A DNA stretch of 9,809 nucleotides, taken from the NCBI GenBank assembly GCA_965363725.1, contig CBDTUS010000143.1:1-9809 (forward strand), read 5' to 3'. A program made the translations under genes and the position numbers. The stretch comes from JAGLCY01 sp965363725. Lineage in GTDB: Bacteria > Krumholzibacteriota > Krumholzibacteriia > LZORAL124-64-63. Under the pieces are notes generated by a model. The model searched no databases. It was not told the origin of the DNA and saw nothing but the letters and a program-made list of their open reading frames with translations. Within the stretch, counting starts at the first letter, position 1, and every line of letters starts with the position of its first letter. Of this stretch, positions 1 through 7,427 are shown one piece after another.

Positions 1-1147
1 GACGGGTGCGCTTGATACCCACGGCGCCAAAATAGACGGCCAAAACATAGAAGGTGGTTTCGGTGCTGCCCTGGACCACGCTGGCCAGGCGGCCGGCGAA
101 CGAGTCAGCGCCGTGGGTCTGCATGGCCTCGACCATCATGCCGCGGGCGCCGCTGCCGCTGAGCGGTTTCATGAACGCCGTCGGTAGGCCGTCGATGAAG
201 CGGGTGTCGATGCCGATCCCACCCGCGGCGCTGCGCAACCCGTCGAGGATCAGGTCCAGGGCGCCGCTGGCGCGGAACACGCCGATCGCCACCAGCATAG
301 CTACCAGGTAGGGGATGATGCCGACAGCTACCTTGAACCCGTCTTTCGCGCCTTCGATGAAGGCCTCATAGAGATTGATACCCCGTTTGAGGCCCCCGGC
401 CATGAAGGCGATGATCACCGCGAAGATCAGGAAGTTGGCCAGGATCGAGGACTGCGTTTCCATGGCGGCCTGGTCGAGGCGGCTGAACCAGGCCACGAGG
501 CCGGCGATCAGTGCCGTCATGCCGCCCAGATACCCGAGCACCACGGGGTCATACAGGCGGATCTTCTGGAACAGGCTGGTGATCAGCAGCCCGCACAGGG
601 TGCTGCAGTAGGTGGCGATCAGGATCGGCAGGAAGATGTCGGTCGGATCGGCGGCTCCCATCTGGGCGCGGAAGGTGAAGATCGTCACCGGCACGATGGT
701 CACGGCGCTCGTGTTGATGACCAGGAACAGGATCTGGTCGTTGGATGCCGTTTCCTTGTCGGGGTTGAGCTCCTGCAACTCGCCCATCGCCTTGAGGCCC
801 AGGGGGGTGGCCGCGTTGTCCAGGCCCAGCATGTTGGCGGCCATGTTCATGACGATGCTGCCCGTGGCGGGGTTGCCTTCGGGAATACCCGGAAAGAGGC
901 GCCGCATGAGCGGCCCGAAGAGGCGAGCCAGGAAATCTACCGCGCCGCCCTTTTCACCGATGCGCATGATGCCCAGCCACAAACACATCACGCCGGTCAG
1001 GCCCAGGGCGATTTTGAACGCGGTCTCGGCCATGTCGAAGGTCGAGCCGACGATGTCGCGCCAGACCTCGGTGTGGCCCATCGCCGCGCGCACGATGGCT
1101 GCGGCGAAGCCTCCGATGAAGAAGAAGGTCCAGATCCGGTTGAGCAT
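1..1147 (-). CDS. SpmA-SpmB fusion, nucleoside-recognition (Gate domain) membrane protein, 3' end missing
   Basis: The 382 codons visible run off the left edge; family length suggests only some 25-35 C-terminal residues are missing. Residues 1-195 match SpmA: a hydrophobic N-terminus, then the motif NMAANMLGLDNAATPLG at 101-117 and the segment ending LVINTSAVTIVPVTIF at 142-157. Residues about 200-382 match SpmB, with PLSGSGARG at 328-336 and QGSTETTFYVLAVYFG at 359-374. In Bacillus, SpmA and SpmB are separate spore-maturation proteins. In many non-sporulating Gram-negative bacteria they occur fused, as a polytopic inner-membrane protein with nucleoside-recognition/Gate domains and a poorly defined transport role. 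The ATG at 1147-1145 is preceded by GGAGA with 4 bases between. It lies 80 bp downstream of the kinase pair on the same strand with no clear terminator between, so co-transcription is possible. Nothing in the window suggests a functional link to the kinases or to sporulation. Confidence 0.9.
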   Translation of the reverse strand, partial: MLNRIWTFFFIGGFAAAIVRAAMGHTEVWRDIVGSTFDMAETAFKIALGLTGVMCLWLGIMRIGEKGGAVDFLARLFGPLMRRLFPGIPEGNPATGSIVMNMAANMLGLDNAATPLGLKAMGELQELNPDKETASNDQILFLVINTSAVTIVPVTIFTFRAQMGAADPTDIFLPILIATYCSTLCGLLITSLFQKIRLYDPVVLGYLGGMTALIAGLVAWFSRLDQAAMETQSSILANFLIFAVIIAFMAGGLKRGINLYEAFIEGAKDGFKVAVGIIPYLVAMLVAIGVFRASGALDLILDGLRSAAGGIGIDTRFIDGLPTAFMKPLSGSGARGMMVEAMQTHGADSFAGRLASVVQGSTETTFYVLAVYFGAVGIKRTR

Positions 1148-1227
1148 CCGTTCTCCGGTTTGGCGGGGTTCCTGATTGCGCAGGGAGAATAGCCCGGAGG
1201 GGAAGGGATGTCATGCCCTAACCGGGA

Positions 1228-3591
1228 TCAATCATTCAATCCCATTTTTTCCAGCCACTCGCCGTAACGTGGGTCACCCGCCAGGGAGATGGAGAAACTG
1301 GGATAGGTCTTGAGCCACACGAGCATCATTTCGTTCTGGTCATAGGCTATCTGGATCCAGCGGAAGGCTTCATCCATTTCGCCAAGATCGGCATGCATCC
1401 AGGCCCGCCGCGCGGGGGAGACATCCGCGGGATCCACACTATCCCAGAATTTTTTATACAGAGATCGCCCCCTGTCCACTTGGCCTGCATGAATACAGAT
1501 GCCGGCCAACATGAACGTTTGCCAGGTTGCTTCCCCATTATTTCCGTCGGCCTCGGCCTGGGTAATGATTTCTTCCCGAATGCGAATGGCTTCATCGAAG
1601 TCACCATTCCAGTAGTAAGCCCAAGCCAAATTGTCACGGTCTCCCATCCAGTCAGGAAAAAGTTCCTTGGCCCTTTGTATGGAGGCCACGGACTCGTCAT
1701 GCAAACCGGCGAAGGAATAGATGTTGAAGGCGACAAGGTTATTAAGATAATTGAAAGGATCCAATTCCAGGGCCCGCCGCATGGCCGGAACCGCCAGGTC
1801 GCTTCTTCCCATGGCATTGTAGAAAAATGCGGAATTTATTAATCCGAAGACGCTGTCTGGGTTGAGTTCGAAACCGCCGTCCACAGCCCGCTTGGCCCCG
1901 GGCATGTTCCAGTCGTGCTCCCACAGGATGTGGGCCAGGATGAAGTAGCCTTCGGAATAATTCGGGTCGAGTTCGATGGACCGCTCGGCCATGATCCTGG
2001 CTTTGGCGATGAGTTCCTCGGGAACGGGCCAAACCCCGTGGGTGGGCATGATGTGGCAGTGGGCGCCCCAAGCCCAGGCCGGGGCGTAGGTCGAGTCGGC
2101 GGCGATGATTGCTTCAAAATAGGAAAGGGCTTTCTCCATGTCGTTCTGGTCAACCCAGTATTTGCCCAGGAGGAACTGGTCATACAATTCCGGATCAACT
2201 TCCATTTTTTCTGCCCTGGCCAGGTGCTCTTCGGCCTGGGGGGTCAATACCAGTTCGACCTGCTCTGCGATGGCTCGAGCAACCTCGGCGTGCAGGGACA
2301 GGATATCCCGCTGGTGGCGTTCGTAGGTCTGGGCCCATAGCTGTTGTTCCTGGGGTCGTGCCCGAATCAGTTTCGCGGCTACTTTGATCAGATCCCCCGA
2401 ACGGATGACCGACGCTTCAACCACCGCATCGACCCCCAGCTCCGCTGCGATTTCAGGTAGGGATTTGTTCGAACCCTTGAAGCTCATCACGGACGTGCGG
2501 CCAATCACCCGGAGTTGATGGGCAGCCAGCTGGTGCAGTTCTGTAATCAGGGCCTCAGTCATCCCGTCGGAGAAATATTCCTGCTCACTATCTCCGGACA
2601 AGTTGGCGAATGGCAGGACGGCCAGGGCGTCGATGCGGTTCAGGTCCTGGTAGCGGGTCCACCAGATCAGCGCCGCAGCCGCGACCACGATGGCGGCCAG
2701 GGAACCAAACAGGAGTCGCTTGCGCCGCTTCAGCTTCTGCCGACGATCATAGAGCGCCGTCTTCCGGGCCAGATCCTGCTCGTCACGAACCGCCTCCAGG
2801 TCGCCCATCAGCTCATCCGCCGTCTGGTACCGCTGCTGGGGATCCTTGGCGAGCGTCCGGTCGATCACGCGTTCCAGATCCCCGGAAACCTCAGCCCGGA
2901 TCCCCGAGGGTGACACAGGCTCCTTGTGCTGGACGGCGTAGGCCACCGCGGGCAGATTGTCCCCGGCAAACGGCACCCGCCCAGTGACCATCTCGTAGAG
3001 CATGACCCCGAGCGCCCAAAGGTCTGCCCGAGCATCCACCGGTTGCCCCAGCATCTGCTCGGGCGACATGTAGGTCGCCGTGCCCAGGGTGGTCCCGGTC
3101 TTCGTCAGGCGGGTCAAGTCCGATCCCTTGGCCAGGCCGAAGTCCATGACCACGGCCTGCCCGCCTTCGGTTAGCATGATGTTGGCGGGTTTGATATCGC
3201 GGTGCACTATACCGGCGGCGTGAGCCCGTTTCAGGGCATCGCCAACCTCGGTGGCGATGGTCAGCGCCTCGCCGATGGGCAGCGGTCCTTCGTCAGTCAA
3301 TCGGTCTTCGAGGGTGCGCCCTTCAAGAAACGACATGACGATGAAAGTCTGTCCTTGGTCGCGGCCGATCTCATGGACCTGGCAGATGTTCGGGTGTTCG
3401 AGCGCGGCGGCGGCGCGAGCTTCGTGCTTGAGACGGGTGAGCTGGTCTTCGTCGGAAGCGGTGTGGGGCGGGAGAAACTTCAGCGCGCGGGTCACCTTGA
3501 GGTCGAGGTCCTCGGCCTTGTAGACCACACCCATCCCGCCTTCGCCGAGCTTGGCGAGGATCTTGTAGTGGCTGATCGTTTGGCCGATCAT
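1228..3591 (-). CDS. Membrane Ser/Thr protein kinase with TolB-like and TPR extracytoplasmic region (second of tandem pair)
   Basis: This is a 787-residue Hanks-type kinase. Residues 8-265 are the kinase domain: glycine loop GEGGMG (16-21), ATP lysine K38 in ALKFL, alphaC glutamate in KHEARA (about E57), catalytic HRDIKPAN (130-137), DFGLAK (150-155), a Thr-rich activation loop, and YMSPEQ. The key residues are intact, so it should be active. A basic stretch (RRQKLKRRKR) precedes one membrane segment at about 293-311, which puts the kinase in the cytoplasm and the rest outside. Residues about 318-450 are a TolB-N/FlgO-like domain (LAVLPFANLSGD, then EYFSDGMTEALITEL). The remainder is TPR repeats with LDP/LNP helix ends. 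Target and signal are unknown. The ATG at 3591 lies one base after the upstream kinase's TGA and has AGGGA 5 bases before it, so its translation is probably coupled. Its N-lobe is almost identical to the upstream paralogue. Confidence 0.93.
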   Translation of the reverse strand: MIGQTISHYKILAKLGEGGMGVVYKAEDLDLKVTRALKFLPPHTASDEDQLTRLKHEARAAAALEHPNICQVHEIGRDQGQTFIVMSFLEGRTLEDRLTDEGPLPIGEALTIATEVGDALKRAHAAGIVHRDIKPANIMLTEGGQAVVMDFGLAKGSDLTRLTKTGTTLGTATYMSPEQMLGQPVDARADLWALGVMLYEMVTGRVPFAGDNLPAVAYAVQHKEPVSPSGIRAEVSGDLERVIDRTLAKDPQQRYQTADELMGDLEAVRDEQDLARKTALYDRRQKLKRRKRLLFGSLAAIVVAAAALIWWTRYQDLNRIDALAVLPFANLSGDSEQEYFSDGMTEALITELHQLAAHQLRVIGRTSVMSFKGSNKSLPEIAAELGVDAVVEASVIRSGDLIKVAAKLIRARPQEQQLWAQTYERHQRDILSLHAEVARAIAEQVELVLTPQAEEHLARAEKMEVDPELYDQFLLGKYWVDQNDMEKALSYFEAIIAADSTYAPAWAWGAHCHIMPTHGVWPVPEELIAKARIMAERSIELDPNYSEGYFILAHILWEHDWNMPGAKRAVDGGFELNPDSVFGLINSAFFYNAMGRSDLAVPAMRRALELDPFNYLNNLVAFNIYSFAGLHDESVASIQRAKELFPDWMGDRDNLAWAYYWNGDFDEAIRIREEIITQAEADGNNGEATWQTFMLAGICIHAGQVDRGRSLYKKFWDSVDPADVSPARRAWMHADLGEMDEAFRWIQIAYDQNEMMLVWLKTYPSFSISLAGDPRYGEWLEKMGLND

Positions 3592-3592
3592 G

Positions 3593-5956
3593 TCATTCCC
3601 TCATGCCAACCCGTTTCAACAACTGGTAATAGCGTGGGTCTTCTCCCAGCAAATTCGACAACCCGGTAAAGGCGGGATCAGGGAAGCGGACGAAAGCAAC
3701 TTCACGGTTTTCGTAAGCCATTTCGAGGCATGAAAAAGCACGGTCCAGGTCACCCAGAATGGCGTAAACCTCCGCTGTTCGTATTTGGCTGAGACTGTCG
3801 GGATCCTCGAGCTCGAACCACTGTCGGGCCAGTTCCCTGGCTTCATCCACCTCACCGGCACACCACTTCAGCCCCGCCAGGTAGCGAAGGCGGGATGCCC
3901 CCTTCGTTTCATGCCAATAGAAGTCTCGCTTGTCCCCATTTTCCGGTGGCCCCCATTCTTCCACGATCTCGACTGCCCGGTCATATTCGCCCTTAAGTGC
4001 ATGGACATGGGGGTTCTCTCCATCGGGAATCCTGTCGGGGTGGAGTTTATTGACCCTTTCGATTTCAGCCAGGAATTCTTCGTAGCGGCCGGCGCTGATC
4101 AATGGCGCATGGCCCGCATAGAGGATGAGAGCGTTGAAGGGATCGGCTTGGATGGCCCGGATCATGGTATCGGCAGCCTCCTCGAAACGGCCGGTGGCCG
4201 TAGCGAAAAATGCATAGGTAATTAAGCCCAAGCCATGAGAGGGGTTGAGTTCCAGGGCCCGCTGGAAAACTCCGTAAGCTTCCTTGAAGGCGTACTCGTG
4301 TTCATACAGGATGTGGCCCAGGACGTAGTAGCCAAAAGCATGTCCAGGGTCAAGCTCTATGCCCTTCTTCGCCAGTTGTCGGGCTTCTTTTACCGGACCG
4401 GGATCATAGGGCCAGGCATGGGTCGGCATGATCAGACAATGGGCGGCGGAGGTATAGGCGGGCGCGTAGGTCGGGTCAATACTGATAGCCTGTCTGAAGT
4501 GGGGTAGCGCGCGATCGACATCGCCGGTTCCGTTCATGATGTGGGAACCGATGAGGTACTCCTCGTATGCTCTCGGATCAACCTGCCTGGATTTCCGGTC
4601 TGCGGGCGCCAGGACCAGTTGCAGTCTTTCGGCCACCTTCCGCGCAATCTTGGCCTGAAGGGCCGCGATGTCCCTGAGATCCTGCTCGAAGATGGCCGCC
4701 CAAATCTGTTGTTCCTCCGGACGGGCCCGTATCAGCTTGGCTGCAACCTTGACCAGATCACCGGTTCGGGTCACCGATGCTTCCACCACGGCATCCACTC
4801 TGAGTTCGGCCGCAATTTCCGGCAGGCTGAGATCGGAATTTTTATAACGCATGCTCGACGTGCGGCTGATCACCCGAATCTGGTTTACGGCCAACTGCTG
4901 AAGCTCCGTGATCAGGCCTTCCGTCAAACCGTCCGAAAAATACTCCTGTTCCTCGTCGCCGGATAGGTTGACAAAGGGCAGAACGGCCAGGGCATCGATC
5001 CTGTGTTCGGCCTGATAGCGGGTCCACCAGGTCAGGGAGGCGATGGCGACCAGGGAGGCGGCAAGGGCACCATATACCAGTCGTTTTCTTCGTTTCAACT
5101 TGCGCCGGCGATCATACATCGCAGTATTGCGGGCCAACTCCTGTTCGTCGCGGACAGCTTCGAGGTCATCCATCAGTTCTATTGCGGTCTGGTACCTCTG
5201 CTGAGAATCCTTGGCCAGCGCCCGGTCGATCACCTTTTCCAGGTCGGCAGAAAATTCCGGCGCGATCCTGGTCAGGGCTTCGGGTTCCTTGTGCTGGATG
5301 GCATAGGCAATCGCGGCCAGGTTGTCGCCTCCGAAGGGAAGCCTACCGGTCAGCATTTCATAAAGAACCACGCCCAGGGACCAGACGTCGGAACGGGAAT
5401 CGATTTGTTGTCCGTTTGCCTGCTCCGGGGACATATAGGCGGCCGTGCCGAGGGTGGTACCAGTTCGGGTCATTCGGGTGAAATCCGCAGCCTTGGCCAG
5501 CCCGAAGTCCATGACCACGGCCTGACCGTTTTCCGTCAGCATGATGTTGGCGGGCTTGATATCGCGGTGGACAATGCCCGCGGCGTGGGCCCGCTTCAGG
5601 GCGTCGCCAACTTCAGTGGCGATGTTCAGTGCCTCGCCGATGGGCAGGGGCCCCTCGTCGGTCAGGCGGTCTTCCAGGGTCCGGCCTTCTAGGAACGACA
5701 TCACGATGAAGGTCTGACCCTTGTCGCGACCGATCTCGTGGACCTGGCAGATGTTCGGGTGTTCGAGCGCGGCGGCGGCGCGGGCTTCGTGTTTGAGTCG
5801 GGTGAGCTGGTCTTCGTCGGAGGCGGTGTGCGGCGGCAGGAACTTCAGCGCGCGGGTCACCTTGAGGTCGAGGTCCTCGGCCTTGTAGACCACACCCATC
5901 CCGCCTTCGCCGAGCTTGGCGAGGATCTTGTAGTGGCTGATGGTCTGGCCGATCAC
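3593..5956 (-). CDS. Membrane Ser/Thr protein kinase with TolB-like and TPR extracytoplasmic region (first of tandem pair)
   Basis: The 787-residue Hanks-type kinase has the same length and layout as its downstream neighbour. Visible catalytic features are GEGGMG (16-21), K38, E57, HRDIKPAN (130-137), DFGLAK (150-155), the activation segment RTGTTLGTAAYMSPEQ, and DVWSLGVVLYEM (190-201). The basic patch RRRKLKRRKR is followed by a single membrane helix at about 293-311, a TolB-like domain at about 318-449 (LAVLPFVNLSGD, EYFSDGLTEGLITEL), and TPRs from about 455 to the end. The start is GTG (5956-5954), supported by GGAGG 6 bases upstream and by exact protein identity with the ATG-started paralogue. 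It is the first gene of the minus-strand unit and has a plausible sigma70 promoter about 57 bases before the start codon. By architecture it would sense something outside the cytoplasmic membrane and phosphorylate cytoplasmic proteins. No partner can be named from the sequence. Confidence 0.93.
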   Translation of the reverse strand: MIGQTISHYKILAKLGEGGMGVVYKAEDLDLKVTRALKFLPPHTASDEDQLTRLKHEARAAAALEHPNICQVHEIGRDKGQTFIVMSFLEGRTLEDRLTDEGPLPIGEALNIATEVGDALKRAHAAGIVHRDIKPANIMLTENGQAVVMDFGLAKAADFTRMTRTGTTLGTAAYMSPEQANGQQIDSRSDVWSLGVVLYEMLTGRLPFGGDNLAAIAYAIQHKEPEALTRIAPEFSADLEKVIDRALAKDSQQRYQTAIELMDDLEAVRDEQELARNTAMYDRRRKLKRRKRLVYGALAASLVAIASLTWWTRYQAEHRIDALAVLPFVNLSGDEEQEYFSDGLTEGLITELQQLAVNQIRVISRTSSMRYKNSDLSLPEIAAELRVDAVVEASVTRTGDLVKVAAKLIRARPEEQQIWAAIFEQDLRDIAALQAKIARKVAERLQLVLAPADRKSRQVDPRAYEEYLIGSHIMNGTGDVDRALPHFRQAISIDPTYAPAYTSAAHCLIMPTHAWPYDPGPVKEARQLAKKGIELDPGHAFGYYVLGHILYEHEYAFKEAYGVFQRALELNPSHGLGLITYAFFATATGRFEEAADTMIRAIQADPFNALILYAGHAPLISAGRYEEFLAEIERVNKLHPDRIPDGENPHVHALKGEYDRAVEIVEEWGPPENGDKRDFYWHETKGASRLRYLAGLKWCAGEVDEARELARQWFELEDPDSLSQIRTAEVYAILGDLDRAFSCLEMAYENREVAFVRFPDPAFTGLSNLLGEDPRYYQLLKRVGMRE

Positions 5957-5962
5957 GTCAGT

Positions 5963-5967
5963 CCTCC
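5963..5967 (-). promoter_or_regulatory. Shine-Dalgarno site of the first kinase gene
   Basis: GGAGG on the minus strand, 6 bases before the GTG start at 5956. It decides the GTG start; there is no better in-frame ATG upstream. Confidence 0.75.
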
Positions 5968-5981
5968 GGTATGAGATACCG
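5967..5981 (-). repeat. Small inverted repeat abutting the kinase ribosome binding site
   Basis: CGGTAT-GAG-ATACCG is a perfect 6-bp inverted repeat with a 3-base loop. It lies just 5' of the GGAGG site on the kinase strand and shares one base with it. It could be a leader-mRNA hairpin or a small operator, or chance. Only the symmetry is directly visible. Confidence 0.4.
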
Positions 5982-6012
5982 TCCCCCCGCGCCTCGCGCG
6001 ACTGACCCGCGC

Positions 6013-6041
6013 ATTATGGCACGGTTCGTTGCCGGACACAA
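6013..6041 (-). promoter_or_regulatory. Sigma70-like promoter for the tandem kinase genes
   Basis: On the minus strand a -35-like TTGTGT (6041-6036) and a -10-like CATAAT (6018-6013, 5 of 6 to consensus) are 17 bases apart. They lie in the 174-bp gap between the divergent kinase and DUF2797 genes. The spacing and the -10 match are good and the -35 is only half matched. Transcription would start about 50 bases before the kinase GTG. Confidence 0.5.
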
Positions 6042-6121
6042 CGGGAACAGGTGGCAAGTCCAGGAGGAGAGAACTAAAGTGGATCTGATGAAATCATGAG
6101 GTTGTTAGTATTCGAACCCGC

Positions 6122-6126
6122 AAGGA
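6122..6126 (+). promoter_or_regulatory. Ribosome binding site of the DUF2797 gene
   Basis: AAGGA is 4 bases before ATG 6131 and 7 before ATG 6134. The spacing slightly favours the second ATG, which would shorten the protein by one residue. Confidence 0.5.
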
Positions 6127-6130
6127 TGGG

Positions 6131-6970
6131 ATGATGGAAACGGTTTGGACCGGAACCTTCAAAAAGATGCGCGTGGAAGCCACCGCCCCGGTGACCTACC
6201 ACTTCACCGACGGCTGGTGGGAAAAAGAGAACCGGGTGGATGATCACCGTGTGAACGATCACCTGGGCAAAAACCTGATGGTCCGTTTCAGCGGCGAAAT
6301 CCATTGCACTGCCTGCGGCCGCAAGACCAAGAAGACCTTCGGCCAGGGTTTCTGCTTTCCCTGCTCACAGTCGCGGGCCGAGGCCGACATCTGCATCGTC
6401 AGGCCCGAGCTCTGCCACCACGGCGATCCCGAACATCCCTGCCGTGATGAAGCCTTCGCCCAGACCCAGTGCTTCCAGCCGCACATTCTCTACTGCTCGA
6501 TGACCAGCGGCGTGAAGGTGGGCATCACCCGGCAGCCCAACGTGCCGTCACGCTGGATCGACCAGGGCGCGGTCGCCGCCATCCCCGTGGCGCGGATGGC
6601 GGACCGGCGCACGGTCGGTCTGGTGGAAAAACGCCTGAGCGACGAGGGTTTCGCTGACAAGACCCACTGGACGCGCATGCTCAAGGACAATCCCGAAGAT
6701 TTCGACCTGGTCGAAACCGTGGACCGCGTGGTTGCTCGACTGCAAGAGTGGAATGTCGCAGGCATTCTGCCGGAGGCCGAACGTGTGGAACACCATTTCG
6801 AATTCCCGGTGCTGGAGTGGCCGACGAAGGTCAAGAGTTTCAACCTGGACAAGGATCCCGAAGCGAGCGGTGTGCTGCAGGGCATCAAGGGGCAGTACCT
6901 GATCTTCAACGGCGGCGTGATCAATCTGCGCAAATATTCCGGTTACAAGGTGGAGGTTCTGGCCGACTGA
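6131..6970 (+). CDS. DUF2797 family zinc-ribbon protein
   Basis: The 279-residue protein is recognisable as DUF2797 from GEIHCTACGRKTKKTFGQGF (55-74), RPELCH (91-96), GVKVGITR (127-134) with RWIDQGA after it, and the C-terminal KGQYLIFNGGVINLRKYSGY (253-272). C59, C62, C75 and C78 form a CxxC-x12-CxxC zinc ribbon. C88, C95, C104 and C114 could form a second metal site. The middle (LYCSMTSGVKVGITR, R141, E166 in LVEKRL) resembles the order of residues in GIY-YIG-type nuclease folds; that resemblance is my inference. The family's function is not established as far as I know. The start is ATG 6131 or 6134: AAGGA at 6122-6126 is 4 bases before the first and 7 before the second. A strong terminator follows, so it is probably a single-gene unit separate from the operon downstream. 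Confidence 0.9.
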   Translation: MMETVWTGTFKKMRVEATAPVTYHFTDGWWEKENRVDDHRVNDHLGKNLMVRFSGEIHCTACGRKTKKTFGQGFCFPCSQSRAEADICIVRPELCHHGDPEHPCRDEAFAQTQCFQPHILYCSMTSGVKVGITRQPNVPSRWIDQGAVAAIPVARMADRRTVGLVEKRLSDEGFADKTHWTRMLKDNPEDFDLVETVDRVVARLQEWNVAGILPEAERVEHHFEFPVLEWPTKVKSFNLDKDPEASGVLQGIKGQYLIFNGGVINLRKYSGYKVEVLAD

Positions 6971-6998
6971 TACTGTTGTCTCCAGGGTTTGACTCTTC

Positions 6999-7031
6999 GG
7001 CTCCGCCTGTCGCCAGGCGGGGCCTTTTTTT
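6999..7031 (+). terminator. Rho-independent terminator after the DUF2797 gene
   Basis: An 11-bp stem (6999-7009 with 7014-7024, one G-U wobble) closes a 4-base TCGC loop and is followed at once by seven T residues (7025-7031). It lies 28 bases after the DUF2797 stop. It separates that gene from the peptide operon, which therefore needs its own promoter in 7032-7166. Confidence 0.93.
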
Positions 7032-7053
7032 GGTCTCGGGCTGAGTGGGCTGG

Positions 7054-7116
7054 ATTGCAACTATTTGTAAAAAAATGAGTTACACCTCAATCCGGTTCCG
7101 GTCTTTCCGTTGCAAT
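7054..7116 (+). promoter_or_regulatory. Probable promoter/operator region of the peptide operon
   Basis: Between the terminator and the precursor gene lies a short AT-rich island (7054-7084) in otherwise GC-rich DNA. ATTGCAAC (7054-7061) is repeated inverted as GTTGCAAT (7109-7116), a perfect 8-bp inverted pair 47 bases apart. Inside is a second inverted pair, TGTAA (7066-7070) and TTACA (7080-7084). TTGCAA at 7055 could be a -35, but no convincing -10 follows at 16-18 bases. The promoter call rests mainly on position and composition. The repeats could be regulator sites. Confidence 0.35.
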
Positions 7117-7153
7117 GGTTCGCCTGTTCACCAAGGCAAGGACGCCCCCCGAC

Positions 7154-7159
7154 AGGAGG
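7154..7159 (+). promoter_or_regulatory. Consensus ribosome binding site of the precursor peptide gene
   Basis: AGGAGG is 7 bases before ATG 7167. It is the strongest translation signal in this operon, and fits a peptide made in excess over the enzymes that follow, which have weak sites of their own. Confidence 0.8.
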
Positions 7160-7166
7160 AACCTGA

Positions 7167-7427
7167 ATGAAATCGAACGAAACCCCCAGGATCGACCGCC
7201 AGGAACTGGAGGCCAGCCTGAAGCGACTGGGCATCCGGGAACTGGAAGAACGCATGGAGGTCAGCCCGCTGCTGACCGATGCCGGGATCGAAGAGACCGA
7301 CCAGGTAGACTCTGGCATCTGCTGCACGTGCAAGATTCCGAATCCCTTCGACCCCGACGGAAATCTGCCGTATCCCCAGATGGTTCCCACTCCCACCGGA
7401 CCGACCAATCCCACCGGGTTTGATTGA
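7167..7427 (+). CDS. Putative RiPP precursor peptide (86 residues, CCTC core, Pro/Thr/Gly/Asn-rich tail)
   Basis: I do not recognise a family. The 86 residues split into two parts. Residues 1-48 are charged, probably helical (about 9-32, many E/R/K/L) and free of Cys, ending in an acidic stretch IEETDQVD (41-48); this looks like a leader. Residues 49-86 hold all three cysteines as CCTC (52-55), then a Pro-rich tail with IPNPF (57-61), LPYPQ (67-71) and a three-residue-period end PTPTGPTNPTG (74-84) before FD. There is no signal peptide or membrane segment, so it stays in the cytoplasm until handled by partners. It has a consensus AGGAGG site, and its TGA overlaps the ATG of the acyltransferase-like gene; an M50 protease gene follows. 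Small size, leader/core asymmetry and enzyme neighbours support a modified peptide. The modification and cleavage site are inference. A small metal-binding or carrier protein is the main alternative. Confidence 0.7.
   Translation: MKSNETPRIDRQELEASLKRLGIRELEERMEVSPLLTDAGIEETDQVDSGICCTCKIPNPFDPDGNLPYPQMVPTPTGPTNPTGFD

Noticed and set aside
54..1214. Open frames on the plus strand (54-311, 375-611, 612-1175) and a minus-strand frame at 954-1214
   Set aside because: All are shadows of the SpmA-SpmB gene on the minus strand, whose protein motifs are unmistakable.
1148..1227. Terminator between the kinase pair and the SpmA-SpmB gene
   Set aside because: No stem followed by a T tract is visible on the minus strand in this 80-bp gap.
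5003..5692. A 229-residue open frame on the plus strand inside the first kinase gene, and similar plus-strand frames at 1393-1842, 1915-2340 and 3202-3669
   Set aside because: They are antisense to well-supported kinase domains, have no recognisable motifs, and occur in both paralogues because the high GC content suppresses stops on the opposite strand.
6110..6121. ATTCGAACCC resembling a tRNA T-arm
   Set aside because: No matching acceptor, D-arm or anticodon stem can be formed around it; it is a short chance match ahead of the DUF2797 gene.
6131..7166. DUF2797 gene as part of the peptide operon
   Set aside because: A strong rho-independent terminator and about 196 bases separate it from the precursor gene, and the family is widespread outside peptide clusters.
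7314..7331. SGICC in the small peptide read as a lipoprotein lipobox
   Set aside because: There is no hydrophobic signal peptide before it; the preceding residues are strongly acidic, so Sec/Lgt lipoprotein processing is not expected.
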